From Ostrinia nubilalis (lineage: Eukaryota > Arthropoda > Insecta > Lepidoptera > Crambidae), in assembly GCF_963855985.1 (NCBI RefSeq), contig NC_087106.1, positions 13,842,012 through 13,906,011 of the forward strand: a stretch of DNA of 64,000 bases. Direction: 5' to 3'. Of the stretch, positions 21,575-32,640 are shown in pieces. The notes beneath the pieces are model-generated. The model saw nothing but the letters and a program-made list of their open reading frames with translations. It was not told the DNA's origin and made no database searches. The position numbers were made by a program, and so were the translations under genes. The stretch's first letter is position 1. Every line of letters starts with the position of its first letter.

Positions 21575-21830
21575 ACTTCATCATCAGCCCTTTACAGTCC
21601 ACTGCTGGACTATGAGCCTCCTCCACTATAGTGGAGGGTTTTGCCATAATCTCCACGCTAGGCAGGCGGGTTGGAGATCGCAGTTTAAAAGATTGATGTT
21701 TTTCAGAGAGCGCTGCTGCCCATTCTCTGTTTGATGTGTAGTCCCTAAGTCGCCTCTTACGACACCCGCGGGAAGAGTAGGGGTTGGTGACAAATGTATT
21801 CTACTCTGCCGTCACCACACCAAAAACCAC
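21575..21830 (+). repeat. LINE/SINE 3'-end fragment, lepidopteran type
   Basis: Contains CAGTCCACTGCTGGACTATG, then GTCGCCTCTTACGACACCCG with GGGAAGAG following, phrases common in tails of lepidopteran RTE-like or related retroelements (from general familiarity). No reverse-transcriptase coding remains. 21397-21574 upstream is not assigned. Confidence 0.5.
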
Positions 21831-22200
21831 TTAAAAAGTGGTAACTCAGTGGAACTTCAAATTTGATAATATCGATTTTTATAGCGCTCATAATACCCGC
21901 CATACGGGCTACGTCTGCGTCCACCGGGCTGGCGTTAATTTATTAATAATAATTTAAAATTTGTAAGTCATTCGTAAGGCTTGCAAGCTGGTGGACCGAA
22001 TCTTGTCAAGTAGGCATTTCTTAATATTAGACTAGAAACTTACTTAATTTAACTTTTTGTGTGATTGTGATTTTGTTAACTGTTCGTTTCAAAACCATCA
22101 TTAATTATTACGAAAGTAAACAATGTTTTGTTTATTTACTAAAATACCTTGAACAAGTTAATAGTTTCTACGGTTGTAATTTTTTCGATGCTCTAAACAT
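21831..22200. other. No gene recognised
   Basis: AT-rich, with a short GC-richer stretch near 21895-21935. No feature supported. Confidence 0.35.
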
Positions 22201-22604
22201 CTGCATGTAAAACATAATCATCTTCGGGAGAGATACGAAGTATAATTAAGAATCAAACGAACTTACCTGTGATGTTTGATATCTAATTATACGAGTGTCT
22301 TGACCGAAGATGATTACAGTCCCACCTCACCCGAGAATAATTACCCTTAACCGATCGAAAAAATTTGCTCTAAAATAATGACAAGAAATATGGCGGACCG
22401 CGGAATGTACTACGGTGCTGAGGAGTCAAAACACGTACTTTATTATATTTAAAACTTATATTTTTAAATAAATATTCTCTAAATGTGATAAGGACGGCAT
22501 CATCCCAGGTACTGCTGCATGTAAAACATAATCATCTTCGGTCAAGACACTCGTATAATTAGATATCAAACATCACAGGTAAGTTCGTTTGATTCTTAAT
22601 TATA
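22201..22604. repeat. Composite repeat with perfect 76-bp inverted arms
   Basis: 22241-22316 and 22529-22604 are exact reverse complements (76/76). A 27-nt block, CTGCATGTAAAACATAATCA plus TCTTCGG, occurs as a direct repeat at 22201-22227 and 22514-22540. So the same left block is followed by a segment in one orientation at 22228 and the opposite orientation at 22541. 22376-22540 matches the inverted copy at 14127-14312. Non-coding. Confidence 0.9.
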
Positions 22605-23080
22605 TTATAGGTATTTCTTATTAAATACGAAACTTCGTATAATCGGACATAATAAGAAGGTGGGCGGAAAAGATAAAGCAGGCAGTTGTAATTGAAAAGT
22701 AATCTAATTTAGCCCTTAAGTCTTTCTGAAATCATCTCTAGAGGAAAGAATCCTTTTAGGATTAACTGCTTAAAGAACTCGGAAAATACATTTTCTGTAA
22801 ATTAACTTAGTAATAAATAATAATCCTTATTAGGTACCTGGTTTTTTGTTCGTTAAGTTCCCGAGTCTTTTATTTACTAGGTCCGGAAAATATTTGTACT
22901 TAGGTACATATTAAAATATGTAGTCCTAAAAATAGAACAATTTTATGTTATTTATCCTTAATGTCTATATTAAAATATTTCTTAAGTTGTTTTTTTTTAT
23001 AATGAAACTAGCAAGAATGTTTTGTTTTTTGCAATTTTGCCAAAATAATCTTAATCAATTTTATCTTACTCGTAACTATT
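22605..23080. other. No gene recognised
   Basis: AT-rich intron-like DNA. Confidence 0.35.
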
Positions 23081-23280
23081 AATTCCCATCAGAACCAGGA
23101 GAGAAGACCCAACGAGGAGTAAACGATAAGAAGCCATGAAAAGGAAACATCCCCTAACGGAATTTCTTTGATATCTACGCATAAAAACTTTTACCTGCTG
23201 CCAAGAGGCTGAGAAAAATAAAAGGTTCATGGGAATGTCTTGCTCCTGCTTTCTTATGCAACCCTGGTAGCCGTGAGATT
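23081..23280. repeat. Partial array-type unit, outlying
   Basis: Shares with the array units the order GAAACAT, TTACCTGC, GAGGCTGAGAAA, AAAGGTTCATGGGAA, CTCCTGCT and TTATGCAACCCTGGTAGCCG. The left half of the unit is not recognisable. It lies about 0.5 kb before the main array. Confidence 0.6.
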
Positions 23281-23776
23281 AGAAGGTATCGAAATGTCAA
23301 CAAAATGGAGGTTTTATTGACAATCCAAGATTTTTGGGTGGATCTTTGGGCGTTAATTATGTATAGGATAAACTGCCAGTCATTGGACACTTAAGAAAGT
23401 TATTGGACAGTTATTTACTGAATTAAAAATAGCATTTCTATTTCAAAAACTGAGAGATTCCGACTGATGGAGATAAAAGGGCGTTTTTTTGAAGGAATAT
23501 TCATTGTATTTGAAGGAATATTCATTTTAAGAAAATTCAAGGGTTGTTTTGTTCAATGACTGGCAGCGTCCAATGATTGTCGGTTTACCCTACATGTATT
23601 ATTTATTTTCTAAACTAATTTAGCTGTGTGAAGTTTATAAGAAACCGAATTTGGCACAGAGCTGGTGGGTTCTGATGGTGTAGCTACTTATAATTTTACT
23701 TTAAAGATACTTCGGTTTCTCATGCTCATTTTAAACGCCAGTTAAAATGAAAACCCCATTTAACTTTAAACGGCTG

Positions 23777-24249
23777 TACCAGCATGGCATAAACTGGAAG
23801 GAGGTATTAACGTGACTAGATAAGGGAGAATATTTGGCGGAGTTAGGTTTGAACAGGTAGCGGGGCCTTAGGTTCTTTGTCACCTCCGATTTACCTATTA
23901 CCCTTATCAGTGAGCTTTCAATTACTAAGGCTTTGTGTCTTCATAATAATACTTAAATCACTAAAATTTACCTACTTTTACTGCTTTCTCATAGGCACTA
24001 GGATTGCATAGGTGCATTAAAAGTGGATTAGCGTTCCAAAAATGTTTATGAAAAACCAATCTTAAGCAGTGATTGCTAAAAGTAAACAGCAGATGAATGA
24101 ATCTTGGCTTGACCCCTCTACAACGCAATGGGGCGGAAACATTCCTTGACCGCATTATTAACGACAAAAATTTTACCTGCGAAGAGCCATGAGAATTATG
24201 AAAGGATCATGGGAACCGCTAGTTCCGGCTATTTTATGCAATCCTAGTA
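23777..24249. repeat. Array unit 1
   Basis: TACCAGCATGGCATAAACTG to ATCCTAGTA, about 473 bp. Uninterrupted; the middle (TTAGGTTCTTTGTCACCTCC) has lost the ~20-bp ACTTTTTTACATTCCTGAAC segment seen in other units. Confidence 0.8.
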
Positions 24250-24721
24250 ACTGTGTGCACTACATTTTAAGCGCCAGTTTAAATGAAAACCCAGTTTAAC
24301 TTTAAACGCCCGTTTATATGAAACCCCCGTTTAACTATAAACGGCTGTACCAGCATGACATAAGCTGGCAGGAGTTATGAACGTGACGAAGTAAGGGATA
24401 ATATTGGGCGGAGTTAGGTTTGAACAGGTAGCGGGGCCTTACTTTTTTACATTCCTGAACTGGTTCTTTGGCACCTCCGATTTAACCATGTTACCCTTAT
24501 CAGTGAGCTTTCAATTACTAAGCCTTTGTATGTCTTCATAATAATACATAAATGACCATATTTAATATCTACTTACTTTTACTGTTTTCTCATAGGCACT
24601 AGGATTTCATAGATAGATTGAAAGTGGATCGGCATTCCAAAAACGTTCATGTAAAACCAATCTTAAGCAGAGAATGCTAAAAGTTAACAGCAGATCAATG
24701 AATCTTGACTTAGCCTCTTTA

Positions 24722-25804
24722 GGGCCGAGTTCACCAACTGTCATTTAACCAATGTTTGAGTAATCGGCCGATTAATTTTTAAACGTCGGTTACGCAGCCG
24801 GTTAACTATTCGCTGTTCACCACGAATATTTTAACCGTGATTAGTAAATCGGGGAATCACCATCCGTTCAGGAGTGAATGAATGAATGCTATAAGTTTAC
24901 TCAATAGCGAAGTCACGTCGTTATATTTAGACAACACGAGTTTTGGTGACATTTACATTTAGTAGCATAATATAAAACACTTTCAACTTGAGAAGTTCGA
25001 GAAAGCATTGGGATCATTAAGCTAGCCTGTAGTGTTCAATTTGGATGCGTAATTACGTCACGGCGCTGTTACTGTCAAATGTCACTCGTGCTAATTTTAT
25101 TCTCCGTGTTGATCATAGAGGGTGTTGATGTTATGTTTGTTTGTTGTGAATTGGGATGATAACTGGGTAATGAAATCGAAATTCTATTTAGTCCGTCAGA
25201 CAAATAATAAAAATAAATTGGACGCGTATTTTTTTCATAATTGAATAATTACAGTATTATATTGAGATAAAATGTCGCGTGACGTCATTGTTGAGTAAAA
25301 AATCTACATAGGCGTGACGTAACGCGCCATTTCAACTCGATGTAGCACTGTGAAAAAAAGAGATAATATTTTTGAGTCTAATATTTTCTAATTATCTGTC
25401 TGGCGGACAAATAATTGAAATTTTGTCATTTAGCCTCTAGGTCGCCTTGGTCTGGACTCTTATATCTACTCGTATAAGAATTTCAAGATTTTCAAGAAGG
25501 CTTGTAGTGATCTTGATAGTTATCAATTAATGCATTGAACACTGACTGCATGTTTGTTTATCTATTCTCAAAACCAGCGAAATTCGAAACAATGATGCAT
25601 CTGTTGCAGCCGAACTCATAAAAAAAATGCCATGTGTCCAACAAATGGTACTAAACGACGGTTAAACGATGCTTTGGACCTCGGTTATAATGATCGGCTG
25701 TTTAAGGGCTATAAACACTGGTTAACGTGTGGTGAACATTAAAAATGCCTTGATCAGTAGTTTAAGTGTTAAACAGCCGTTTTAAAAGTCGGTGAACTCG
25801 GCCC
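24722..25804 (-). mobile_element. Internally deleted Harbinger element, with nested MITE
   Basis: Ends GGGCCGAGTTCACC (left) and GGTGAACTCGGCCC (right), flanked by direct TTA at 24719-24721 and 25805-25807, the three-base duplication expected for PIF/Harbinger. It is in opposite orientation to the full-length element at 26026-29475. 24722 to ~25145 matches that element's right end and Myb-gene upstream region. About 25430-25804 matches its left end plus the first ~110 nt of the transposase gene, degenerate. The genes are otherwise deleted, so it would need a transposase supplied elsewhere. Confidence 0.92.
25191..25408. mobile_element. Nested 218-bp MITE
   Basis: GTCCGTCAGACAAATAAT at 25191 and its near reverse complement ATTATCTGTCTGGCGGAC ending 25408 bound a segment absent from the full-length Harbinger. 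Flanking TA-containing ATTTA / AAATA fits a TA-targeting superfamily. Contains TGACGTCA-like and ACGTAACGCG words. Confidence 0.7.
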
Positions 25805-26276
25805 TTACAACGCAATGGGGTGGAAACATTCCTTGGGCGCATTTTAAAAGAAAAAAATTTACCTGCGAAGAGGCCTGAAAAACATGAAAGGATCATGGGA
25901 ACCGCCAGTTCCTGCTATTTTATGCAATCCTAGTAACCGTGTGATTATACATTTTAAACGTCAGTTAAATGAAAACCCCGTTTAAATGAAAACCCTGTTT
26001 AAATGAAAACCCCGTTTTACATTAAGGGCCGAGTTCACCGACTTTCAAAACGGCTGTTTAACACTTAAACTACTGATCAAGTCATTTTTAATGTTCACCA
26101 CACGTTAACCAGTGTTTAAAGCCCTTAAACAGCCGATCATTATAACCGAGGTCCAAAGCATCGTTTAACCGTCGTTTAGCCTACCATGTGTTGGACACAT
26201 GCCATTTTTTCTATGACTTTAGCTGCAACAGTTGCATCATTATTTCGAAGTTCGCTGGTTTTGAGAATAGATAAAC

Positions 26277-27482
26277 ATGCAGTCAGTGTTCAATGTATTA
26301 ATTGATAACTATCAAGATCACTACCTAGGCATTCTTGAAAATCTAGAAGATATAGAGACCAGACCAAGGCGACCTAGAGTATTTCAAGTGCGTCGTAATT
26401 ATTACGAAGAATTTGATGAGGAAGCGTTTAAAATTAGATTCCGTTTGTCAAAACCCTCTGCCCTGAACATACTACAACTGATAGAGAATAAATTAGAATT
26501 TCCCAACGATAAGTAAGTATTATTTTATCGCAATATTATATCCACGCAAATCTGTAATTGATTAAGAATGTATTGTTGTAACATTTTACTTTATTGCAGG
26601 AATAATTCCCTGTCACCTGTAAACCAGTTGCTATTGACTCTACGGTACTACGCAACTGGATGTCATCAACTGACCATGGGTGATTTCTCTGGAGTGAGTC
26701 GACCAACGGCTAATCGTGTTATCCACCGAGTAACTGCAGCAATAGCCTCCCTGAGCCGTGATTACATCAAGTTCCCGCAGACTGATACAGACATTAGAAA
26801 AACGCAAATAGACTTTTACAATATAGCCAAATTTCCAAAAGTTATAGGTGCATTGGATTGCACACATATAAAGATAATATCACCAGGAGGAAGCCATGCT
26901 GAAACCTTCAGGAATAGGAAAGGCTATATGTCAATAAATGTGCAAGCTATCTGTAACGCCCAGTTGATATTAACTGACCTAGTAGTTAGGTGGCCAGGAA
27001 GTAACCACGATGAACGGATATTCAGTGCATCTAGAAGGCATGCAATGTTTGAATTGGGAATGTATGGTGATTCAGTGCTTGTTGCAGACAGTGGCTACAT
27101 GAACAGAAGTTACATGATGATGCCATTAGATAGAGTTGCTACACCGGCAGAATCGTTATATAATGAATCCCAAATCAGAACTCGCAACCCAATTGAGAGA
27201 TTATTTGGGGTTTGGAAAAGGCGCTTCCCAGTGTTAGCACTTGGAATTAGAGTTAATTTGAAAAATGTGCCCCCTATTATAGTAGCTACAGGTGTATTAC
27301 ACAACATCCTACAAATGAGAGGGGATGAAATGCCTTTAGATGACCCAAATCTAGCCCTGCCAGCACCATGGGAACACATATTACAGCAAGGAAGAGTACA
27401 GCGCTCTCTAGATAATAATATAAGAGATGTCAATCCCAATAGGAGATCATTAATATCAAATTATTACCAAAGTCTTGTTTGA
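26277..27482 (+). CDS. PIF/Harbinger DDE transposase (HARBI1-like), two exons
   Basis: Cuts and pastes the element, acting with the Myb-like partner in family members studied. Exon 1 is 26277-26512 from ATG. An 87-bp intron (26513-26599) has GTAAGT donor and TTATTGCAG acceptor. Exon 2 is 26600-27482 with a TGA stop, giving 372 residues. An N-terminal helix-turn-helix-type region includes G-D-F-S-G-V-S-R-P-T-A-N-R (about residues 106-118). The catalytic triad is visible as G-A-L-D-C-T-H (D ~165), P-G-S-N-H-D-E-R (D ~216) and N-P-I-E-R-L-F-G (E ~278), with V-A-D-S-G-Y between the second and third. Length is usual for the family. AATAAA follows at 27510. No frame damage is seen, and the sense orientation converges on the partner gene. 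Confidence 0.93.
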
Positions 27483-27609
27483 TACATAAGTTAGGTACTT
27501 ATCACCGATAAATAAAACTATATTTCACAAAATCAACCTATTTTTTATTATTAATAAGTACAAATTACATCACACCTACATTATAAATTATAATATAGTT
27601 AAAAAAAAT

Positions 27610-27666
27610 AATAAAGACCCAACACTTAAAGATAGTTAACTGTCTTTAAGTTTTTGGGTCTTTATT
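27610..27666. repeat. Hairpin between the convergent Harbinger genes
   Basis: AATAAAGACCCAA...TTGGGTCTTTATT forms arms of about 28 bp with one bulge and one or two mismatches, centred on GTTAAC at 27635-27640. The right arm encodes the last residues and stop of the Myb-like gene; the left arm is its 3' untranslated sequence. AATAAA is present on both strands at the base, so the structure may serve or separate the two convergent 3' ends. Confidence 0.8.
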
Positions 27667-29028
27667 TTTTCTTGATTTAATTGTTCTTCGAGAATGGCTA
27701 ATCGCACACGGGATTCTTTCTCAGCGTTTTCCTGTAAAATTTTTACCAAGCGAATTTTTTCCTTAACATATTCGTCACTTGAGCAATCAGTTTTTGGTCT
27801 TCTTCTTTTTAACCAGCCTTCTTCACTTTCTCTGGGTACTTTGAGTTGACATGATACCGGAGTTTTTAAATTCTTAGGAGCCCATGAACTCCAAGTATCA
27901 TTGTCCTGTTAACAAAAAGATGACATAATATTAAAGCACTGTCTTACTTTATTTTAGGAGTATAATTAAATAAATAATGAATTGTTTGTTGTTTTGAATG
28001 TTTCAAATTTCAATGTTTACTTACATTCTTTTCTTTTAATAAGTTTGTGTGAGCATTTTGTTCGTGCTCACCAATAAAAGTTTCAACGTTTTCCTGTAAA
28101 AAAAAGAACGGTTACAATTTAATTGATAACATGTAGGTTAATATTAAATTATACAACTTAATAAATATGGTTACCTTCAGTTGACTTGATATTGGAGTTT
28201 TTATCTTCCTCGGAGTCCATGAACTCAAGGTATCATTGTCCTGTTCACAAAAAATACATATTTAAAGCACTTGTCTTACTATAAAAGAACAAAGTCAAGA
28301 GATCTTTTAATTTTAAATGTTTACTTTATTTACTTACATTATTTTCTTCGAATAAACTTGTGCGAGCATGTTGTTTATGCACATCAACAATTGTTTCAAT
28401 GTTTTCCTGTAAGAAACAATAAGTTACAAATTGATAACATGTATAGGTAGATAACAATTTGAGATACAGAATTTGACTAATAGTGCACTCAACCTTAGTA
28501 CATTATCATTGAACACACCATAGGAAATAAGAGTGCTTACACTGAATGTGGGGCTGTCAGAATCGAAATCACTTGAAATTCCCTTTAGCGCTGGTCCCAA
28601 TATGACTTTCACTATTGTTGACTGTGTATTAGACGGTGGTGGCGGTGTTGGCGGTTTTCCACCACCTGCAAGAGAAAAAGCATGACAATGTAATATCCTT
28701 AAAGACACCTATATAATACACCAGGTGAATAAAAATGATATACATTACCAGTCATAAATATCTTTTTCTTCCTGTCTGCTTGATCTTTTTTCGACTGGCG
28801 TTTAATGTTTTCCCAGCAACATTTTAAGACTACGTGAGTTCGATGGCAAAACGTGCTGATGGTATTAAACTCATCTGTTAGACGGATCCAACCTTTCAGT
28901 TTGGAGGAATTTGTTGTGGCGTCGGTGCGCTTGTTTTCCACCAAATCTTGGTATTTTAAGACCAACTCTGTTAAAATACGCTTCTCGTCACTTGTAAAAT
29001 TGATTGTTCTCTTTTTTTGAGGCGCCAT
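27636..29028 (-). CDS. Harbinger Myb/SANT-like DNA-binding partner, six predicted exons
   Basis: The second Harbinger gene; in known members it helps the transposase reach DNA and the nucleus. My splice model, all with GT-AG: exon 1 29028-28749, exon 2 28665-28541, exon 3 28406-28338, exon 4 28240-28175, exon 5 28093-28025, exon 6 27905-27636, joining in frame to 292 residues. Exon 1 holds a Myb/SANT-type trihelix region (residues ~8-80, with W-I-R-L-T-D-E-F and C-W-E-N-I-K-R). Exon 2 is Pro-rich. Exon 6 ends in a Lys/Glu-rich likely coiled coil. Exons 3+4 and 5+6 are similar in pairs (11/23 and 15/22 identical residues), an apparent exon-pair duplication. Introns 2-5 are short (134, 97, 81 and 119 bp). 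The model rests on splice consensus and frame only. Confidence 0.8.
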
Positions 29029-29520
29029 AGTAGGTAAGTTGTAGAAAAGAAATAATTAAACACTCACAACAAACAAACACAACATCAACACGGACAATAA
29101 AAATTAGCAAGTGACATTTTAACAGTGACAGTTCCGTGACGTTATTACCCGTCCAAATAGAACACTACAGGCTAGCTTATTGATCCCAATGCGTTCTCGA
29201 ACTTCTCAAGTTGAATGCGTTTTATATTATGCTACTTAATATAAATGTCACCAAAACTCGTGTTGATTTAATACAACGACGCGACTTCGCTATTGAGTAC
29301 CCTTATAGCATTCATTCATTCACTCCTGAATGAATGGTGATTCCCCGATTTACTAACCACGGTTAGAATATTCGTGGTGAACAGTGAATACTTAACCGGC
29401 TGTGTAACCGACGTTTAAAAATTAATCGGCCGATTACTCAAACATTGGTTAAATGACAGTTGGTGAACTCGGCCCTAAACGTCCGTTTAAATGAAACCTC
29501 CGTTTAACTTTAAACGGCTG

Positions 29521-30010
29521 TACCAGCATGGCATAAACTGGCAGGAGTTATGAACGTGACGAAGTAAGGGATAATATTGGGCGGAGTTAACTTCGAACAG
29601 GTAGCGGGCCCTTACTTTTTTACATTCCTGAACTGGTTCTTTGGCACCTCCGATTTAACCATGTTAACCTTATCAGTGAGCTTTCAATTACTAAGGTATT
29701 GTGTATACGTCACATTATTATATGACCAGAATATATCTACCTACTTCTACCGTTTTCTCATAGGATCGCATAAGTGCATAGAAAGTGGATCGGCATAACA
29801 AAAATGTTTATGAAAAGCCCATCTGAAGCAGAGATTACTAAAAGTAAACAGCAGATGAATGAATCTTGGCTTGCCCCTCTACAACGCAATAGGGCGGAAA
29901 CATTACTTGGCCGCATTATTAACGACAAAAATCTTACCTGCGAAGAGGCCTGAGAATTATGAAAGGATCATGGGAACCGCTAGTTCCTGCTATTTTATGC
30001 AATCCTAGTA
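29521..30010. repeat. Array unit 3
   Basis: TACCAGCATGGCATAAACTG to AATCCTAGTA, about 490 bp, uninterrupted. Begins 43 bp after the TAA duplication of the full Harbinger element. Confidence 0.8.
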
Positions 30011-30783
30011 ACCGTGTGATTAAACTTTGAGTTAAATAAACAAACTAGCAAACTACATATTAACTGGGTTTGAATCCTTGAGAAATTAGATACTACTTAT
30101 CCATCGACTTGTGTCTGAGAAATATTTCAACTCCAACATTAATTCTCAGTTTTAAGTTCCGGAATGACACATATGTAGATATACCCAGGCAAATTCTGCA
30201 CCTGAAGTGATCCAAGACCGCAATAGCACTAGTTCATCACATGGAAGCGCCCACAATGGGGTGGAAACATCCCTTAGAGGCACTTTTAAATAGCATGAAA
30301 AAATGATACCTGCGAAGAGGGCTCAGATTGAAAGGATAATGGGAATATTTTATATCTGTTCATTTATGCAGCCCTGGTAGCTGTGAGATAGTTATTCAAA
30401 GGATTTTTAACCGTCGGATAACTTTTAACTGAGGAATAAGTTTGGCACATTCACAGTTTCATTATAGGAAAAATGTGTTCTGCAGTTACAATTTATTTGA
30501 GAGTTGAAAAATCACCCCAAATATCGCAAGCTGTTTGTATCTCACTCACTCTCATTTCCTTGAAAAAATATGACAATAGTCTCAGCCCATTTATTCCTGC
30601 TTAGTTATGTCGTCCCAGTAACCGTGTAATATATTTTCACGGCCGAATGAATTTGAAGAATTACTCATCCATAGAAAGATGTTTTCATTTGCCATGCTCA
30701 TTTTAAACGCCAGATTAAATGAAAACCCCGTGTAACTTTAAACGCCCGTTTAAATAAAACCTCCGTTTAACTATAAACGGCTG
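30011..30783. repeat. Variant module (types B and C), copy 1
   Basis: A different pair of related units: B carries GGGTTTGAATCCTTGAGAAA, CATCGACTTGTGTCTGAGAA and GAAGCGCCCACAATGGGG and ends TTATGCAGCCCTGGTAGCTG. C carries ATCGCAAGCTGTTTGTATCT and ends TTATGTCGTCCCAGTAACCG, then returns to the AAACGCC linker. The same ordered module recurs at 35661-36467 and 46864-47475. Confidence 0.8.
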
Positions 30784-31229
30784 TACCAGCATGGCATAAG
30801 CTGGCAGGAGTTTGTGAACGTGACGAAGTAAGGGATAACATTGGGCGGAGTTAACTTCGGATAGGTAGCGGGCCCTTACATTTTTACATTTCTTAACTGG
30901 TTCTTTGTCACCTCCGATTTACTCATGTTACCCTTATCAGTGAGCTTTCAATTACTAAGGCTTTGGTATGTCTTAAATCATATGTACCACCTACTTTTAC
31001 TGTTTTCTCCTAGGTACTAGGATGTCATAGGTGGATTGAAAGTGGATCGGCATTCCAAAAAGTTCATGAAAAACCAATCTTAAGCAGAGATTGCCAAAAG
31101 TTAACAGCAGATCAATGAATCTTGACTTGGCCTTTTTACAACGCAATAGGGTGGAAAAATTTCTTGGCCGCATTTTTAACGAAAAAAAATCTTACCTGCT
31201 AGTTCCTACTATTTTATGCAATCCTAGTA
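30784..31229. repeat. Array unit 4 (shortened)
   Basis: About 446 bp. It lacks the TGCGAAGAGGCCTGAGAAAT..ATGGGAACCG segment before the right end (TTACCTGCTAGTTCCTACT), the same deletion as unit 11 at 43570-44033, so the two share an ancestor. Confidence 0.8.
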
Positions 31230-31389
31230 ATAACCGTGTGATTAAACTTTGAGTTAACGGTGGGATTATACGTTTCAAACGTCAGTTAAATGAAAACCCC
31301 GTTTAACTTTAAACGCCCGTTTAAATGAAAACCCCGTTTAACTTTAAACGCCCGTTTAAATGAAACCCCCGTTTAACTTTAAACGGCTG

Positions 31390-31885
31390 TACCAGCATGA
31401 CATAAGCTGACAGGAGTTATGAACGTGACGAAGTAAGGGATAATATTAGGCAGAGTCAACATCGAACAGGTAGCGGGCCTTTACATTTTTAACATTTTTG
31501 AACTGGTTCTTCGTCACCTCTGATTTACTCATGTTACCCTTATCAGTGAGCTTTCAATTACTAAGGTATTGTGTACACATTACATGACCAGATGTATGTA
31601 TATCTACCTACTTCTACTGTTTTTTCATAGGCACTAGGATCACATACGTGCATTGAAAGTGGATGGGCATTCCAAAAATGTTCATGAAAAACCAATCATA
31701 AGCAGAGATTGCTAAAAGTTAACAGCAGATCAATGAATCTTGGCTTGATCCCTCTACAACGCAATGGGGCGGACACATTTCCTGGCCGCATTTTTAACGA
31801 AAAAAATCTTACCTGCGAAGAGCCCTGAGAATTATGAAAGGATCATGGGAACCGCTAGTCCCCCTTATTTTATGCAATCCTAGTA
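31390..31885. repeat. Array unit 5
   Basis: About 496 bp, complete. The preceding linker (31262-31389) contains three rounds of the ~35-bp TTTAAATGAAAACCCCGTTT minisatellite. Confidence 0.8.
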
Positions 31886-32040
31886 ACCGTGTGATTAAAC
31901 TTTGAGTTGTGTGATTATACATTTTGAAACGCCAGTTTAAATGAAAACGCAGTTTAACTTTAAACGCCAGTTTAAATGAAAACGCAGTTTAACTTTAAAC
32001 GCCAGTTTAAATTAAACCTCTGTTTAACTTTAAACGACTG

Positions 32041-32542
32041 TACCAGCATGGCATGAGCTGGCAGGAGTTATGAACGTGACGAAGTAAGGGATAAAATTGG
32101 GCGGAGTTAACTTCGAACAGGTAGCGGGCCCTTACTTTTTTACATTCCTGAACTGGTTCTTCGTCACCTCCGATTTAACCATGTTACCCTTATCAATGAG
32201 CTTTCAATTACTAAGGTATTGTGTATACGTCACTTTATTACATGACCAGAATATATCTACCTACTTCTACTGTTTTCTCATAGGCACTAGAATGGATCGC
32301 ATAGGTGCATTGAAAGTGGATCGGCATTACAAAAAGGTTTATGAAAAGCCCATCTGAAGCAGAGATTACTAAAAGTAAACAGCAGATGAATGAATCTTGG
32401 CTTGACCCCTCTACAACGCAATGGCGCGGAAACATTCCTTGGCCGCATTATTAACGAAAAAAATCTTACCTGCGAAGAGCCCTGAGAATTATGAAAGGAT
32501 CATGGGAACTGCTAGTTCCTGCTATTTTATGCAATCCTAGTA
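32041..32542. repeat. Array unit 6
   Basis: About 502 bp, complete. Carries a fortuitous long open frame from a TTG at 32097 shared with units 7, 9 and 11. Confidence 0.8.
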
Positions 32543-32640
32543 ACTGTGTGCACTACATTTTAAGCGCCAGTTAAAATGAAAGCCCAGTTTATCTTTCAAC
32601 GTCCGTTTAAATGAAACCTCCGTTTAACTTTAAACGGCTG

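Larger units (their letters stand above)
24348..25935. repeat. Array unit 2, split by Harbinger derivative
   Basis: The unit starts at 24348 and resumes after the insertion at 24722-25804, ending TAGTA at 25935. Removing the insertion plus one TTA restores the contiguous CCTCTTTACAACGCAATGGG found intact at 35511-35530. Confidence 0.85.
26026..29475 (+). mobile_element. Complete PIF/Harbinger transposon, 3450 bp
   Basis: Termini GGGCCGAGTTCACCGACT (left) and the reverse complement of GGGCCGAGTTCACCAACT (right), flanked by direct TAA at 26023-26025 and 29476-29478. The superfamily's 3-bp TWA target site and two-gene organisation are both present: a DDE transposase on the plus strand (26277-27482) and a convergent Myb/SANT-like gene on the minus strand (27636-29028). 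Both frames are intact after splicing. The ends extend inward as longer similar subterminal blocks (for example the TTCACCAC motifs). Good candidate for an autonomous or recently active copy. Confidence 0.93.
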
